DNA of 64,000 nt from Streptomyces halobius. Its GTDB lineage: Bacteria > Actinomycetota > Actinomycetes > Streptomycetales > Streptomycetaceae. The stretch's first letter is position 1, and every line of letters starts with the position of its first letter. Shown here one piece after another: positions 1 to 8,842 of this stretch. The stretch lies in NCBI RefSeq assembly GCF_023277745.1, contig NZ_CP086322.1, positions 3,100,001-3,164,000 on the forward strand, in the 5' to 3' direction. The notes beneath the pieces were generated by a model, which was given only the letters and a program-made list of their open reading frames with translations, had not been told where the DNA came from and ran no database searches. The position numbers were made by a program, and so were the translations under genes.

Positions 1-39
1 GTCGGCCGCCGGCGCCCCGGCGCGGCGCGACCACGGGGC

Positions 40-1023
40 ATGCCACCTCCCCCGCCACCCCTGCGGCCCCCGTCAGCGCGAGGGAAGCCGGGCAGCTACG
101 GGCCGAGCTGCTTCTTTCCGGCGCGTGATGTGCGTGCCTCCGTGGCTGTGGCAGTGGCGGCGGTGCTCTCCGTGCCGATGCTGGGGCTGGGTACCGCCCA
201 CGCGAGCGGGGTCACTACGTCGGCGGGCTTCGCCGGGGAGCGTGGGCTGGTGAGCAGGGCGGAACACCGGGGGACACGCGGGGCGGCACCTGTGCCAGGG
301 CATAGCGCGGCCGGGCTCGAGCAGGCACCGTCGCCGGCCGCGGTGCCAGACCGGGCCTGGCCCGTGGACGGACCGGCGGGCTTGCGGCCCACGGTGTTAC
401 GGGGCTGGAAGCCCCCTCCCTCGCCCTGGGCGGCGGGCCACCGCGGCGTGGATCTGGCCGCCAAGGCCGGCGCGACCGTGCGGGCGGCCGCACCGGGACG
501 GGTGGCCTTCGCCGGGACGGTCGCCGGCCGGGGAGTCCTCACGATCGAACTGTCCCGTTCGGGCCGACCCCCTTTACGCACCACCTACGAACCGGTGCGC
601 GCCACGACCCGTATAGGGGAACGCGTCGCCGCGGGCCAGCCGGTCGCCGTACTGCAACACGGTCCGTTCCACTGCCGGGCACCATGCCTCCACTGGGGCC
701 TGCTGCGCGGGAAGTCCTACCTGGACCCGCTGACACTGCTGCCCCCGCCCATGCTCCGCGGCGGCCCGTCGCGCCTGCTCCCGGTCATCGGCGTCCCCGT
801 GCCGGGTCCCACGGGCGGTACCGGCCACGGCCCGCCGAGCCCGGCAGCCGACGAGGCAGCGGCAGCGCCGACCGGAGACGCGCTGGCGGGAGCGGTCGCG
901 CTGGCCGCCACGGCACTCTGGGCGCAGGGCCGGCTGTCCCCGACCGGGCATGACAGGCGCGAGGGCCGCACACGGAACCGATGGTCTCGACGTCTCCGCC
1001 GGTCCGATCGAGGTGACGGATGA
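40..1023 (+). CDS. Secreted M23-family (LytM-like) peptidase homologue
   Basis: A 327-residue envelope protein. A hydrophobic stretch around residues 31-54 ending in AHA looks like a signal peptide, so the true start may be the GTG at 130 rather than the upstream ATG at 40. The middle is an M23 fold: GHRGVDLAA carries the first zinc motif (His134, Asp138) and CLHWGL carries the last (His218). Active M23 enzymes have HxH at the second site; here the first His is Cys216, so catalysis is uncertain and it may be a binding or activator homologue. The tail is Pro/Gly/Ala-rich and basic. It converges on the TetR gene at 1272. Function in cell-wall turnover is inferred from the family. Confidence 0.75.
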   Translation: MPPPPPPLRPPSARGKPGSYGPSCFFPARDVRASVAVAVAAVLSVPMLGLGTAHASGVTTSAGFAGERGLVSRAEHRGTRGAAPVPGHSAAGLEQAPSPAAVPDRAWPVDGPAGLRPTVLRGWKPPPSPWAAGHRGVDLAAKAGATVRAAAPGRVAFAGTVAGRGVLTIELSRSGRPPLRTTYEPVRATTRIGERVAAGQPVAVLQHGPFHCRAPCLHWGLLRGKSYLDPLTLLPPPMLRGGPSRLLPVIGVPVPGPTGGTGHGPPSPAADEAAAAPTGDALAGAVALAATALWAQGRLSPTGHDRREGRTRNRWSRRLRRSDRGDG

Positions 1024-1117
1024 GCGTGGGGAGATGACGGAGGCGGAGTCGAGCGGGAGGAGGCTGGTGGCCCGGGGATGACGCAAGGCCGGGTAAGGGG
1101 CCCATGCGACCGCGCAC

Positions 1118-1208
1118 GGGCTGCGGGCTGCGGGCTGCGGGCTGCGGGCTGCGGGCTGCGGGCTGCGGGCTGCGGGCTGCGGGCTGCGGGCTGCGGGCTG
1201 CGGGCTGC
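1118..1208. repeat. 13 tandem copies of GGGCTGC
   Basis: Thirteen uninterrupted heptamers plus a partial GGGC lie in the 248-bp gap between the convergent M23 gene and the tetR gene. The pattern GGG-N4-GGG repeated many times is a textbook G-quadruplex-forming arrangement on the plus strand. All reading frames across it are repeat artefacts. Confidence 0.95.
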
Positions 1209-1271
1209 GGGCCAACGAGCGTCGAGGGGGTGGAGGGGTGGGGCGGGGGGGGCGGAGGGCGCCCCCGGGGG

Positions 1272-1853
1272 TCAGCCTCGGACCCCCCGTAGGGCCATCG
1301 CCACCGCCGCCTCCGTGATCTGCTCAGGGTTCTCCGCCGCCCCGAGTTCGATGCGGCGCACCGCGGCGTCCACGACGCCCTGCAGGAGCATGGCGGCGAG
1401 TCGGGGCTGTTCGTGGCCCAGCGAGGCAAGAGCCTCGACGATCATGGCGATCAGTCCGCCGTGCGCGGCGCGGATCTTCTCGCGTGCTCCGGCGTCCAGC
1501 TCACCGGCCGAGATGGCGACGACAGCACGGTGGCGGCGGTCACCGACCAGGGCCAGTTGCTGTCGTACGTACGCCTCGACCTTCTCCTCGGCCGTATCAA
1601 CACGCTGCATCGCCGCCTCGACCTCCGCGGCCCACACCGGGAAGTCGACGGCGCACAGCTCTTCGACAACGGCCGCGCGGGAGCGGAAGTACTCGTAGAC
1701 GGAGGAGCGCGCGAGCCCCGTGCGCTCGGCGAGGGCGGGGAAGGTCAACGCCTCCGTTCCGCCTTCGGACAGCAGGGAGCGGGCGGCGTCCAGAAGGGCG
1801 CCGCGCTGCATCGTCCGGTGCTCGGCCACGGAGGCCGCTCGAATCCTTGGCAC
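1272..1853 (-). CDS. TetR-family transcriptional regulator
   Basis: A 193-residue protein. The N-terminal helix-turn-helix (about residues 15-60) contains ALTFPALAERTGLARSSVYEYF, close to the TetR consensus. The C-terminal ligand domain has no recognisable relatives by eye. It ends in the repeat-bearing gap, with its 5' end 60 bp from the whiG stop; both genes run leftward. The ligand and targets are unknown. Confidence 0.85.
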   Translation of the reverse strand: MPRIRAASVAEHRTMQRGALLDAARSLLSEGGTEALTFPALAERTGLARSSVYEYFRSRAAVVEELCAVDFPVWAAEVEAAMQRVDTAEEKVEAYVRQQLALVGDRRHRAVVAISAGELDAGAREKIRAAHGGLIAMIVEALASLGHEQPRLAAMLLQGVVDAAVRRIELGAAENPEQITEAAVAMALRGVRG

Positions 1854-1913
1854 ACCACCACTCTACGGATGGCGTGCCCGCCTCGGCACTCCGCATGGCG
1901 ACACGTATGAGGC

Positions 1914-2750
1914 TCAGCGTCCGACGTCGGCCAGTTTCGCCCTGAGCTGTAGCACGGACTTGGTGTGGATCTGGCTGACCCGGCTTTCCGTGACGCCGAG
2001 GACATTGCCGATCTCGGCGAGCGTGAGGCCCTCGTAGTAGTAGAGCGTGACGACGGTCTTCTCGCGCTCGGGGAGGGTGTTGATGGCGCGCGCGAGCAGC
2101 CGTCGCAGTTCACGGTCCTCGGCGATCTCGACAGGGTTCTCGGCGGCCGTGTCCTCCAGGGTGTCCATCAGGCTCAGCCGTTCACCGCCCTCGCCGCTGA
2201 CGTGGAGGAGCTCTTCCAGCGCGACGACGTTCGCCAGCGACAGCTGACTGAACACACTGTGGAGTTCCTCCAGCGCGATGCCCATCTCGTCGGCGACCTC
2301 CGCTTCGGAGGGGGTGCGGCGCAGCTGCGCTTCGAGCGTCGCGTAGGCCCGCTCGACGGCGCGGGCTTTCTGCCGCACCGATCGCGGGATCCAGTCCAGC
2401 GCACGCAGCTCGTCGATCATGGCGCCGCGGATGCGGGTGATGGCGTAGGTCTCGAACTTGATGGAGCGTTCGGGCTCGAACTTCTCGATGGCGTCGATCA
2501 GTCCGAAGACCCCGGAGGAGACGAAGTCGGCCTGTTCGACGTTGGGCGGCAGTCCCACGCTGACCCGGCCGGCGACGTACTTGACCAGCGGCGAGTAGTG
2601 CAGGATCAGCTGCTCGCGCAACCGCCCGTCGCCCGATGCCTTGTAGGAGCGCCACAGCTCGTTGAGCGAGGTGGGCGCGGCGGGGCGCACGCTGGCGCGC
2701 GCGGCGGGAGGTACTGCCGCGCGGTCAGACCCGGAGGTGTGCTGGGGCAT
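1914..2750 (-). CDS. whiG: RNA polymerase sigma factor WhiG
   Basis: A 278-residue FliA/WhiG-class sigma-70 protein that commits aerial hyphae to sporulation in Streptomyces. Region 2 is clear ([20 protein letters not shown], then [18 protein letters not shown]), followed by region 3. Region 4 ends with [20 protein letters not shown], the helix-turn-helix that reads the -35 box. The ATG at 2750 follows AAGGCGACGA; a longer frame extends upstream but looks noncoding. Length matches the family (about 280). Activity in this family is normally held by an anti-sigma factor, not encoded here. Confidence 0.95.
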   Translation of the reverse strand: MPQHTSGSDRAAVPPAARASVRPAAPTSLNELWRSYKASGDGRLREQLILHYSPLVKYVAGRVSVGLPPNVEQADFVSSGVFGLIDAIEKFEPERSIKFETYAITRIRGAMIDELRALDWIPRSVRQKARAVERAYATLEAQLRRTPSEAEVADEMGIALEELHSVFSQLSLANVVALEELLHVSGEGGERLSLMDTLEDTAAENPVEIAEDRELRRLLARAINTLPEREKTVVTLYYYEGLTLAEIGNVLGVTESRVSQIHTKSVLQLRAKLADVGR

Positions 2751-3107
2751 TCGTCGCCTTGAGCCGTTCTGCCGAGACGCTGGTCGGTGGAAGTGTGCGG
2801 GTGAATTGTCTGTGAGCGTAGCGTGACTGCCATGTCGCGGTGTGCGAGGAAGCGAGGTTGGGGGGTACGCAGATACGTTCCGCTGCCCGCACCTCGGGGT
2901 TACTTCGTATGGTGTGGCGACACGCGCACGGCGTGCCGGGCACGGAGCCCCATGGGACAGTGCGGCCGGCCGGGGTGACGCAGACGCCTTTCCGCGCGTC
3001 CGCTGCACCATTTCACGGCCTCTCTACGGGTCGGCCCGGCACGCCGAAGCAAGGCAAACCTGGATTCTGCGGTCATTCCCCTCACCCTTTCACCCGTTCG
3101 CCCCAGG
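2751..3107. other. whiG upstream region
   Basis: 357 bp between dprA and whiG, both leftward. It should hold the whiG promoter. I see no convincing -35/-10 pair, hairpin or small gene in it. Confidence 0.5.
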
Positions 3108-4433
3108 TCAAGTACCGCCTCGCCGGGAAGCGTCGGTGGACTCGGTGCGTCGCGCCAACTCCCAGCGGTCACCGCACTTTTGCACGAATCCGAGGGATCG
3201 CAACTCAAGGAGCTTGCCCTGCGCGAGGTCGCGGGGCGTGCCCGACTCACGCGCCAGGTGGGCGGTGTCCGTACCACCGCGCGCGGGCAGAGCCTCCAGG
3301 ACGCGGGCCGCGATGGGATCCAGGAGATCGCGGCTCAGGGTCGGTCCGCGCCGTTCGGGGGCGAGGTCGCCGATACTGCCGACGAGTTCGACGACCTCAT
3401 CGGCGTTGGTGACCACCGTGGCCTCACCGCGCAGGAGTTGGTGCACCCCGGCGGAGAGTCCGCTGGTGACGGGGCCCGGCACGCCCATCGTGAAGCGTCC
3501 GAGAGCCAGCGCTCGGCGGGCGGTGACCAGCGAACCGCTGCGGAGTTCGGCCTCCACGACCACGGTGCCGCGGGTCAGTGCGGCGATGACGCGGTTGCGC
3601 TGGATGAAGCGGCTGCGGGTGGGGTGGTCGCCGGGTGGTAACTCGGCCACTAACAGGCCTTGTTCGGCGATGCGTCCGATCAACTCGGTGTGGCCGCGCG
3701 GGTAGGCGAAGTCGACGCCGGAGGCGAGTACGGCGATGGTCGCGCCGTCCGCGGCCAGCGCGCCACGGTGGGCGGCGCCATCGACTCCGTAGGCGGCGCC
3801 GGATGCGACCGTCCAGCCGCGGTCGGCGAGGGCGGCGCCGAGGGTGGCGGCGAGGTGGGCGCCGTAGTCGGTGCAGGCCCGTGCGCCGACTACGGCGACC
3901 GATCGCAGCGCCCAGAGCCGAAGACTCGCCGGGCCGCGCGCCCACAGGCCGATGGGGCGGCCGTCGCCGAGATCGTCCAGTTGCCGCGGCCATTCCTCAT
4001 CGCCGGGACAGATGAACCGGCCGCCGAGCGCGGCGACGGCAGCGAGGTCCGCGCGGGGGTCGCCGGCTCGCGCGGCACGCAGCCGCAGGCCCTCGACTTT
4101 GGTCGCTGACGCGCCTTTGGGCGGGGGTGCGTCCCCGGACAGTGCGCGCCACAGGGCTTCCGGGCCCGTTTCGCGCAACCAGCGGCCGGCGGTTTCGTCG
4201 CCTGGTTCGAGGATGCGGGTGAGGGCTGCGCGCGCCGTACGCTGTGGTTCGTCGGCGGCTGGCTGTGCTGGTCCATTCGTATCAGCCGTACGTGTCGCGC
4301 AGTGCGACGCGTCGTCCGTCGTACGCGTCACACGCCGCTGCTCGGGTGTCAGGGAATTGGCCGCGCTGCTTCGGTTGTGCGCGCCGTTGTCCGCCCCGCC
4401 GTTGGCGAAGCCCCATGGATCTGTCCTGTTCAT
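3108..4433 (-). CDS. dprA: DNA-processing protein DprA/Smf
   Basis: A 441-residue DprA, the single-stranded-DNA-binding RecA loader. The Rossmann-like core shows VAVVGARACTDYG (about residues 178-190), ASGAAYGVDGAAHRGAL, FIQRNRVIAAL and VVVEAELRSGSLVTARRAL, all hallmark DprA motifs. A C-terminal winged-helix segment (LPARGGTDTAHLARESGTPR) follows. The first 70 or so residues are polar and unconserved. The ATG at 4433 has GGGAGAAG just upstream, which favours it over longer in-frame starts. In actinobacteria dprA normally follows comM/yifB; here the two are separated by 804 bp of degraded sequence. Confidence 0.95.
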   Translation of the reverse strand: MNRTDPWGFANGGADNGAHNRSSAANSLTPEQRRVTRTTDDASHCATRTADTNGPAQPAADEPQRTARAALTRILEPGDETAGRWLRETGPEALWRALSGDAPPPKGASATKVEGLRLRAARAGDPRADLAAVAALGGRFICPGDEEWPRQLDDLGDGRPIGLWARGPASLRLWALRSVAVVGARACTDYGAHLAATLGAALADRGWTVASGAAYGVDGAAHRGALAADGATIAVLASGVDFAYPRGHTELIGRIAEQGLLVAELPPGDHPTRSRFIQRNRVIAALTRGTVVVEAELRSGSLVTARRALALGRFTMGVPGPVTSGLSAGVHQLLRGEATVVTNADEVVELVGSIGDLAPERRGPTLSRDLLDPIAARVLEALPARGGTDTAHLARESGTPRDLAQGKLLELRSLGFVQKCGDRWELARRTESTDASRRGGT

Positions 4434-4916
4434 CGCTTCTCCCTGCTTGTGGTGTGGCCGTGTGGTTGTGGCCGGTGTCTTCCGGTCCGAGGGGGTCGGG
4501 CGCGTTGGGGGCCGGAGCCCGTGGGGCTGGTGTGGGGCATGTGCAGCGCCAGGACGGGGCTCCTCGCCTCGGTTCGGCCAACTCCTGGGCCCCTCCCCCT
4601 CCCCCGCCCACCCACCTCCTCCGCCTCCAGACCTCTTCGCGTCCCCGACCGCCGCTCCGCCGCATAGGCACGGCGAGCCCCTTGGCACACGCACCGCCGC
4701 CCCGCCGCGTTACGCACCGCCAGCCCTTGGCAGCACACCCCCCCCCGCGTCACACAGTGCGAGCCTTCGGCAGCGCGTACGCAGGGCGCCCCTTGGCCGA
4801 ACGCGGGGAACTAGTTCTTCGCCGCGCGCAGGGTCCTCCCGTCCCGGCAACGCAAGGCGAGCCGCTCTCCCACCCGTGGGTGACCTGTCCACCGCACGGC
4901 AGCCGTCCGCCGTCGG
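4434..4916. other. Degenerate intergenic sequence after dprA start
   Basis: No credible gene. Around 4670-4800 there are degenerate repeats of the type AGCCCTTGGCA spaced about 22-45 bp apart. The stretch is very C-rich and reads as decayed sequence. Confidence 0.5.
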
Positions 4917-5060
4917 GTCCGGGCCGGACTGGAGCCCGGCGTCGCGAACTTCAGCCTGGTCGGCCTGCTGGACAATGCCTGGTGGAATCCAAGGGCCGGG
5001 TACGCGCGTGGTGGCGTATTCGGGCGCCGCCGAATGGCCGCAGAAGAGACTCACCCCGCG
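4917..5060 (+). pseudogene. Inverted, decayed fragment of comM/yifB
   Basis: About 144 bp on the plus strand clearly resembles codons 20-75 of the comM/yifB 5' part at 49849 (minus strand). Readable blocks are LEPGVANFSLVGLLDNA, then after a frame change LVESKGRVRA, then after another AEWPQKRLT; the intact gene reads LEPGVANFTLVGLPDKS, LVESKDRVRA and AEWPQKKLT. At least two frameshifts and a premature end make it nonfunctional. It points away from the real gene, so it is a duplicate in inverted orientation. Confidence 0.85.
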
Positions 5061-5237
5061 CGAGGCAGACCCCTGACCGCACAGCAGCGTGAGGTCCTTC
5101 ACCGCCCTCGCAGGCCGGGAAGACCACCGCCGTTCTCCAGGCCAGGACCGCCCCGCAACGCGATCTCCCTCCCAACCGGCCCCGCATCAGGACGGGCCGG
5201 CCATCCGTTCTCCTGTCTTCCTCCCGAGCCACCCGGC

Positions 5238-6123
5238 CTATCCCCCTCCCACCGCCGTCGCCGTGCCGCGCCGTACGCCGGTGCGTAGTTCCAGTGCCCA
5301 GTTGACGTCTTCGGTTGTGGGGCGGTCGTGGGCGGCGAGGTCGGCCGCTGTCCAGGCGACACGAAGGACGCGGTCCAGGCCCCGGGCCGTCAGCAGGCCG
5401 CATTCCAGGTCGCGTTCGGCCTGGGCCAGTGCACCGGGTTGCACCTGCCATCGGGTTCTCAGTTCGTGGCCGGGGACCTCGCTGTTGGTGTGCCAGGGGG
5501 TGCCGGTGAGGCGGGCTGCGGCGCGTTCACGGGCGGCCCGTACGCGTTCGGCCACTTCCGCGGTGGATTCGGCGCCCCGGCCGAGGGCGATCAGTTCGGA
5601 GCGGGCGACCGGTTCCACGGCGATCCGCAGGTCCACGCGGTCCATCAGGGGACCGGACAGCCGGGCGCGGTAGCGGCGGATCGAGGAGGGGCGGCATTCG
5701 CATCCCCCGCCGCTGGTGCCGTGCCGCCCGCACGGGCACGGGTTGGCCGCGAGGGCGAGCAGAAAGCGGGCAGGCATCCGCATCATGCCCGCAGCGCGGG
5801 CGACGACGACATGGCCGGATTCCAGGGGCTGGCGCAGTGCGTCCAGGACCTTTGCGCTGCACTCCGCGGCCTCGTCCACGAACAGCACGCCGTGGTGGGC
5901 CAGCGATACGGCCCCAGGGCGGGGCAGTCCGGTACCGCCGCCGACGAGTGACGCCATGGTCGCGGAGTGGTGCGGGGCGCAGTAGGGCGGCCGGTCGACG
6001 AGCGGTTGTCCCGGCGGGAGGGTCCCGGCCACGGAGTGGACGGCGGTGACCTCCAGCGATTCCTTCGACGACAGTGGCGGCAGCAGCCCGGGGAGACGCT
6101 CGGCGAGCATGGTCTTGCCGGCT
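5238..6123 (-). pseudogene. comM/yifB Mg-chelatase-like ATPase, 3' part (split by prophage)
   Basis: The C-terminal two thirds of a YifB/ComM AAA+ protein, starting inside the P-loop with GAGKTMLAERLPGLLPPL. Downstream are the Mg_chelatase core (HHSATMASLVGGG), Walker B (GVLFVDEAAE) and the C-terminal domain that begins MRMPARFLLALAANPCPCG. It ends at TAG 5238. The N-terminal part lies 43 kb away at 49123-49849. In the phage end the frame reads VPPGAGKT with no proper start, so this half is probably not translated. Homologues act as helicases in branch migration during transformation. Confidence 0.9.
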
Positions 6124-6150
6124 CCAGGAGGTACAGAGCATCGGAGTAAG
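6122..6150. other. attL (left prophage attachment site)
   Basis: The shared core on the minus strand is GGAG (6122-6125). To its left is host P-loop sequence, to its right phage sequence beginning AGGAGGTACAGAGC. The phage arm pairs as an imperfect dyad with the arm at attR (common pattern CTTACTC, GA, CTC, GTACC), as expected for a large serine integrase attP. The crossover dinucleotide is GG (6124-6125). Confidence 0.85.
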
Positions 6151-6222
6151 AACCTCGGATGAAAGCTGACCCCGGCGGTGCGCTAACACCCCGGGGCCTG
6201 ACACAGGAGTGGAAGCCTCCCA

Positions 6223-7128
6223 GTGCGCGTTCATCGTACGTCCCATGCCCGGGATTTTGTGATCATCCCGAACTCCGCCGCCCGACACCGGGGCCTGTCC
6301 TTCACGGCGCGCGGCATCCTCGTTCACCTGCTCTCCCTGCCTGATGGTGCCCGGGAAGACGTTCGTACCATGGCGGACCGCAACCCGGGCGTTGGCCGTC
6401 GGGGTGTGTCCAAGGCGGTCCAGGAGTTGGAGGACGCGGGGTACTACTTCCGCCGGACGATCCGTGATCCGGAGACGGGCCGGGTCTGGACGGAGACGTT
6501 CGTCTATGACACCCCGCAGGATTCGCCGTTTCCCGCTTCTCCGGGAACCGGTGCTCCGGGTGCTGGGAGCGCGGGAACGCTCCCTACGGGAGTAAAGAAC
6601 CCGGTTGAAGAACCCTCCCCCGTGGCCCAGGAAGCGGCTAGCGCTCCGGCCGTCAACGGGCGGGAGGGGGAGGCGCCCAAGAACACGGACTACGCCGGCC
6701 GTGGGGCGGCCCTGCTGGCTCGCCTGGCCACGGCAGACTCCCGCCTGGTGCTGGGCACAGCCGAGACGCTGCTACTCGCCCCGCTGGCCGGTGAGTGGCT
6801 GGAGCGGGGGGCGTCGGAGTTGGAGGTCCGTAACACGTTGACGGCGGGTCTCCCTCCTGTCGTGCACTCCGCCGCCGCGATCCTGCGGGACCGGCTGACG
6901 CGGAAGCTGCCCGCACCCCGTACCCGTTGTGACGCCGCTGCTCCGGCTGCTCCGCTCCCGGAGTGCGCCGAGTGCGCCGCGCCGTTGCCGCGTCATCAGG
7001 AGACGGGCATCTGTGGCCAGTGCTCCGGCGTGGCCTCGGCTCCGTTCCCGGAGAACCCGACGGTGGGCCTGGCCGCCTTCCGTGCCGCGCGCCGGTCGCT
7101 CCGCGCTGCCCAGGGGGTGACTGCGTGA
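6223..7128 (+). CDS. Winged-helix DNA-binding protein with C-terminal zinc ribbon
   Basis: A 301-residue protein starting at GTG 6223 (AGGAG upstream). Residues 10-85 look like a winged helix: RGLSFTARGILVHLLSLPDG then GRRGVSKAVQELEDAGYYFR, the pattern seen in plasmid and AICE replication or helix-turn-helix proteins. A variable Pro/Ala linker follows, then a zinc ribbon near residue 245 (CAECAAPLPRHQETGICGQC, two CxxC pairs). Its stop overlaps the next start (GTGA), so it heads a coupled three-gene unit. A role in replication initiation or regulation is only inferred. Confidence 0.65.
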   Translation: MRVHRTSHARDFVIIPNSAARHRGLSFTARGILVHLLSLPDGAREDVRTMADRNPGVGRRGVSKAVQELEDAGYYFRRTIRDPETGRVWTETFVYDTPQDSPFPASPGTGAPGAGSAGTLPTGVKNPVEEPSPVAQEAASAPAVNGREGEAPKNTDYAGRGAALLARLATADSRLVLGTAETLLLAPLAGEWLERGASELEVRNTLTAGLPPVVHSAAAILRDRLTRKLPAPRTRCDAAAPAAPLPECAECAAPLPRHQETGICGQCSGVASAPFPENPTVGLAAFRAARRSLRAAQGVTA

Positions 7129-7298
7129 TTATCGGGATTCAGTGCTGGGACTGTGGGGACGAAGACGGTCCGTTCGTTCACGTCGGACGCCACACGTACC
7201 TCTGTGAACCGTGCCGGGCGGATGCCCTGGCGATTCTCGACGGACTGAAGGACCTAGCGGCACTGATGAGCCGCCGGAACGACGGGGGCCGTAAGTGA
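7125..7298 (+). CDS. Small zinc-ribbon protein
   Basis: 57 residues, starting with GTG inside the stop of the preceding gene. CWDC and CEPC form a four-Cys metal site flanking an HVGRHTYL segment. The rest is a short helix and basic tail. Such mini zinc fingers are frequent next to Spd/DUF2637 genes in Streptomyces plasmids. Function unknown. Confidence 0.65.
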   Translation: MIIGIQCWDCGDEDGPFVHVGRHTYLCEPCRADALAILDGLKDLAALMSRRNDGGRK

Positions 7299-8080
7299 GC
7301 ACGACCAATTCCATGCCTTGGTACGCGCGTCCAGCTGCTGGGGTCGTTCTCCTGGCCGCGCTGATCATGTCCGCTCCCGGTGAATACGCCCTGGCCGTCC
7401 TGGCCGGGTGGTCGCCGTGGGTCGCGTGGCTCATGCCGGTCTGTGTGTCGGTGTATGCGGCCGTGGCGGCCATGTTCGTGGACTCCCGGCCCAAGGGGGC
7501 GCCTGGCCGGGGAACGGCCGTTTTGGGGGCCGCCGGGGCGCTCGCTCTGGCTCTGGCCGCCCAGGTGACCGCGCACCTGATATCGGCCGGGTTCGCCGCG
7601 TCGTCCGCTTGGCTGGTGGCCGCTGTGTCCGCTGTGCCGCCGGTTGTGGTCGCGCACATCATGCACATGGCGGCCAGGGCTCACACGGTGGCCAGGGAGG
7701 TGCCGGTGGCCACCGCGGATTCCGCCGAGGCGGCCACGGACGTGTCCGGCCAGGACTCGACGGACGCGGACACGGAGGCGGACGCGGGCCAGGAGTTGGC
7801 GGACACCGGCGCGGACGTGGAGGCGGACGTGGTGGACGTTCCGTCACGGCCGGCTGAGTTGTCCGTGATCGTTGGCGGGGCCGGTCAGGCGGACACGCTC
7901 CCGGGGCTGGATGTTGTCCGGAAGAAGTCCGGATCGCGTGGCCGGACGCCGGAGGAGATCCGGGAGGCCGTGGCCGCGTTGGAGGCGGACGGACAGCCGG
8001 TCAACGGCTCCACCCTGGCCGCCCATCTGAAGGTGTCCGACCGGACAGGGCGCCGGTATCTGGAGGAACTGGCCGCGTGA
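7295..8080 (+). CDS. DUF2637/SpdB-like membrane protein with C-terminal HTH
   Basis: 261 residues, coupled to the gene before by GTGA. The N-terminal 130 residues hold about four transmembrane helices (AAGVVLLAALIMSAPGEYAL, WVAWLMPVCVSVYAAVAAMF, GALALALAAQVTAHLISAGF, AAVSAVPPVVVAHIMHMAA), as in DUF2637 proteins. An acidic Asp/Thr/Ala linker leads to a C-terminal helix-turn-helix-like segment (NGSTLAAHLKVSDRTGRRYL). This protein type belongs to plasmids and integrative elements (spread functions), so the unit may have been acquired by the phage. Confidence 0.7.
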   Translation: MSTTNSMPWYARPAAGVVLLAALIMSAPGEYALAVLAGWSPWVAWLMPVCVSVYAAVAAMFVDSRPKGAPGRGTAVLGAAGALALALAAQVTAHLISAGFAASSAWLVAAVSAVPPVVVAHIMHMAARAHTVAREVPVATADSAEAATDVSGQDSTDADTEADAGQELADTGADVEADVVDVPSRPAELSVIVGGAGQADTLPGLDVVRKKSGSRGRTPEEIREAVAALEADGQPVNGSTLAAHLKVSDRTGRRYLEELAA

Positions 8081-8191
8081 CCGGTCACGGACCAGCCCGG
8101 CAGTCTTTTGGTTCCGGACACGGCCGCCGGGCAACGGCAAAACCCCGCCCATCCACCACGGGGGGAGCGGATAGACGGGGCCGTGATGATC

Positions 8192-8365
8192 CTATGCGGT
8201 TGACCGGTCACCGGATGGGCGTTCCTGGGGATTGTCCGGCAGAGCGTTGCCCGGTACGCGGTAGCCCTCGGCCTCCAGGCGCGCGATGATCTCGGGCACT
8301 GTGAGCCCTTCGGTGCGTAGTTCATACATGCGTTGGTTGATCTTGGCGCCGGGTGCGTCGTTCAT
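8192..8365 (-). CDS. Possible small HTH-like protein
   Basis: 57 residues from ATG 8365. INQRMYELRTEGLTVPEIIARLEAEGY reads like the helix-turn-helix of a resolvase or small phage regulator. No good ribosome binding site is visible, so it would need leaderless translation, or it is a remnant. Convergent with the gene ending at 8080. Confidence 0.4.
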   Translation of the reverse strand: MNDAPGAKINQRMYELRTEGLTVPEIIARLEAEGYRVPGNALPDNPQERPSGDRSTA

Positions 8366-8447
8366 GCTGCGCAGGGTAGGGGCGGGGTCTGACAGTGAGG
8401 ATGTTGGTGGCATCGCTCGGGGGTCTGACTCTGGGTCTGACTGGCGC

Positions 8448-8729
8448 TTCGGCTGCCTGTGCGCGGCAGCCCCCATCCCCGCCTCCTCAGGCCGCACCAA
8501 CCGCCACCGCATCAACCGTGGTGGAGACCGGCACGCCAACAGCGCTCTCTACACCATCGTCCTGGTCCGCATGCAATACGACCCACGGACCAGGGACTAC
8601 GTCGCCAGACGCACCGCCGAAGGCATGTCCACCAAAGACGTCATGCGGTGCCTGAAGAGATTCGTCGCCCGCGAGGTCTATAGACACCTCAAAACCGCCG
8701 GTGCCCCAGCTCCGACGCCGGCCACGTGA
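8448..8729 (+). pseudogene. IS110-family transposase, C-terminal remnant
   Basis: The frame from 8448 reads FGCLCAAAPIPASSG, then RHRINRGGDRHANSALY and DPRTRDYVARRTAEG, the conserved C-terminal (Transposase_20) part of IS110/IS116 transposases. The N-terminal DEDD nuclease domain is absent and no start belongs to it. The sequence after the stop (TTGACGAGCTATAGGAGC near 8758) resembles the right end seen in Streptomyces IS110 elements. Confidence 0.8.
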
Positions 8730-8842
8730 ACGAGGCGATCAGGGCTTCACAGCCGGCTTGACGAGCTATAGGAGCTTCAACGGGCGCAGAGAGGCCCCGC
8801 CCATGAGATGGGCCGCAGCACGGAGGCTTCACTGTCTGCCGG

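Noticed and set aside
1078..1698. Several long ORFs on both strands across 1078-1700
   Set aside because: They owe their length to the GGGCTGC repeat and the GC-rich shadow of the tetR gene; none has a ribosome binding site or a recognisable protein.
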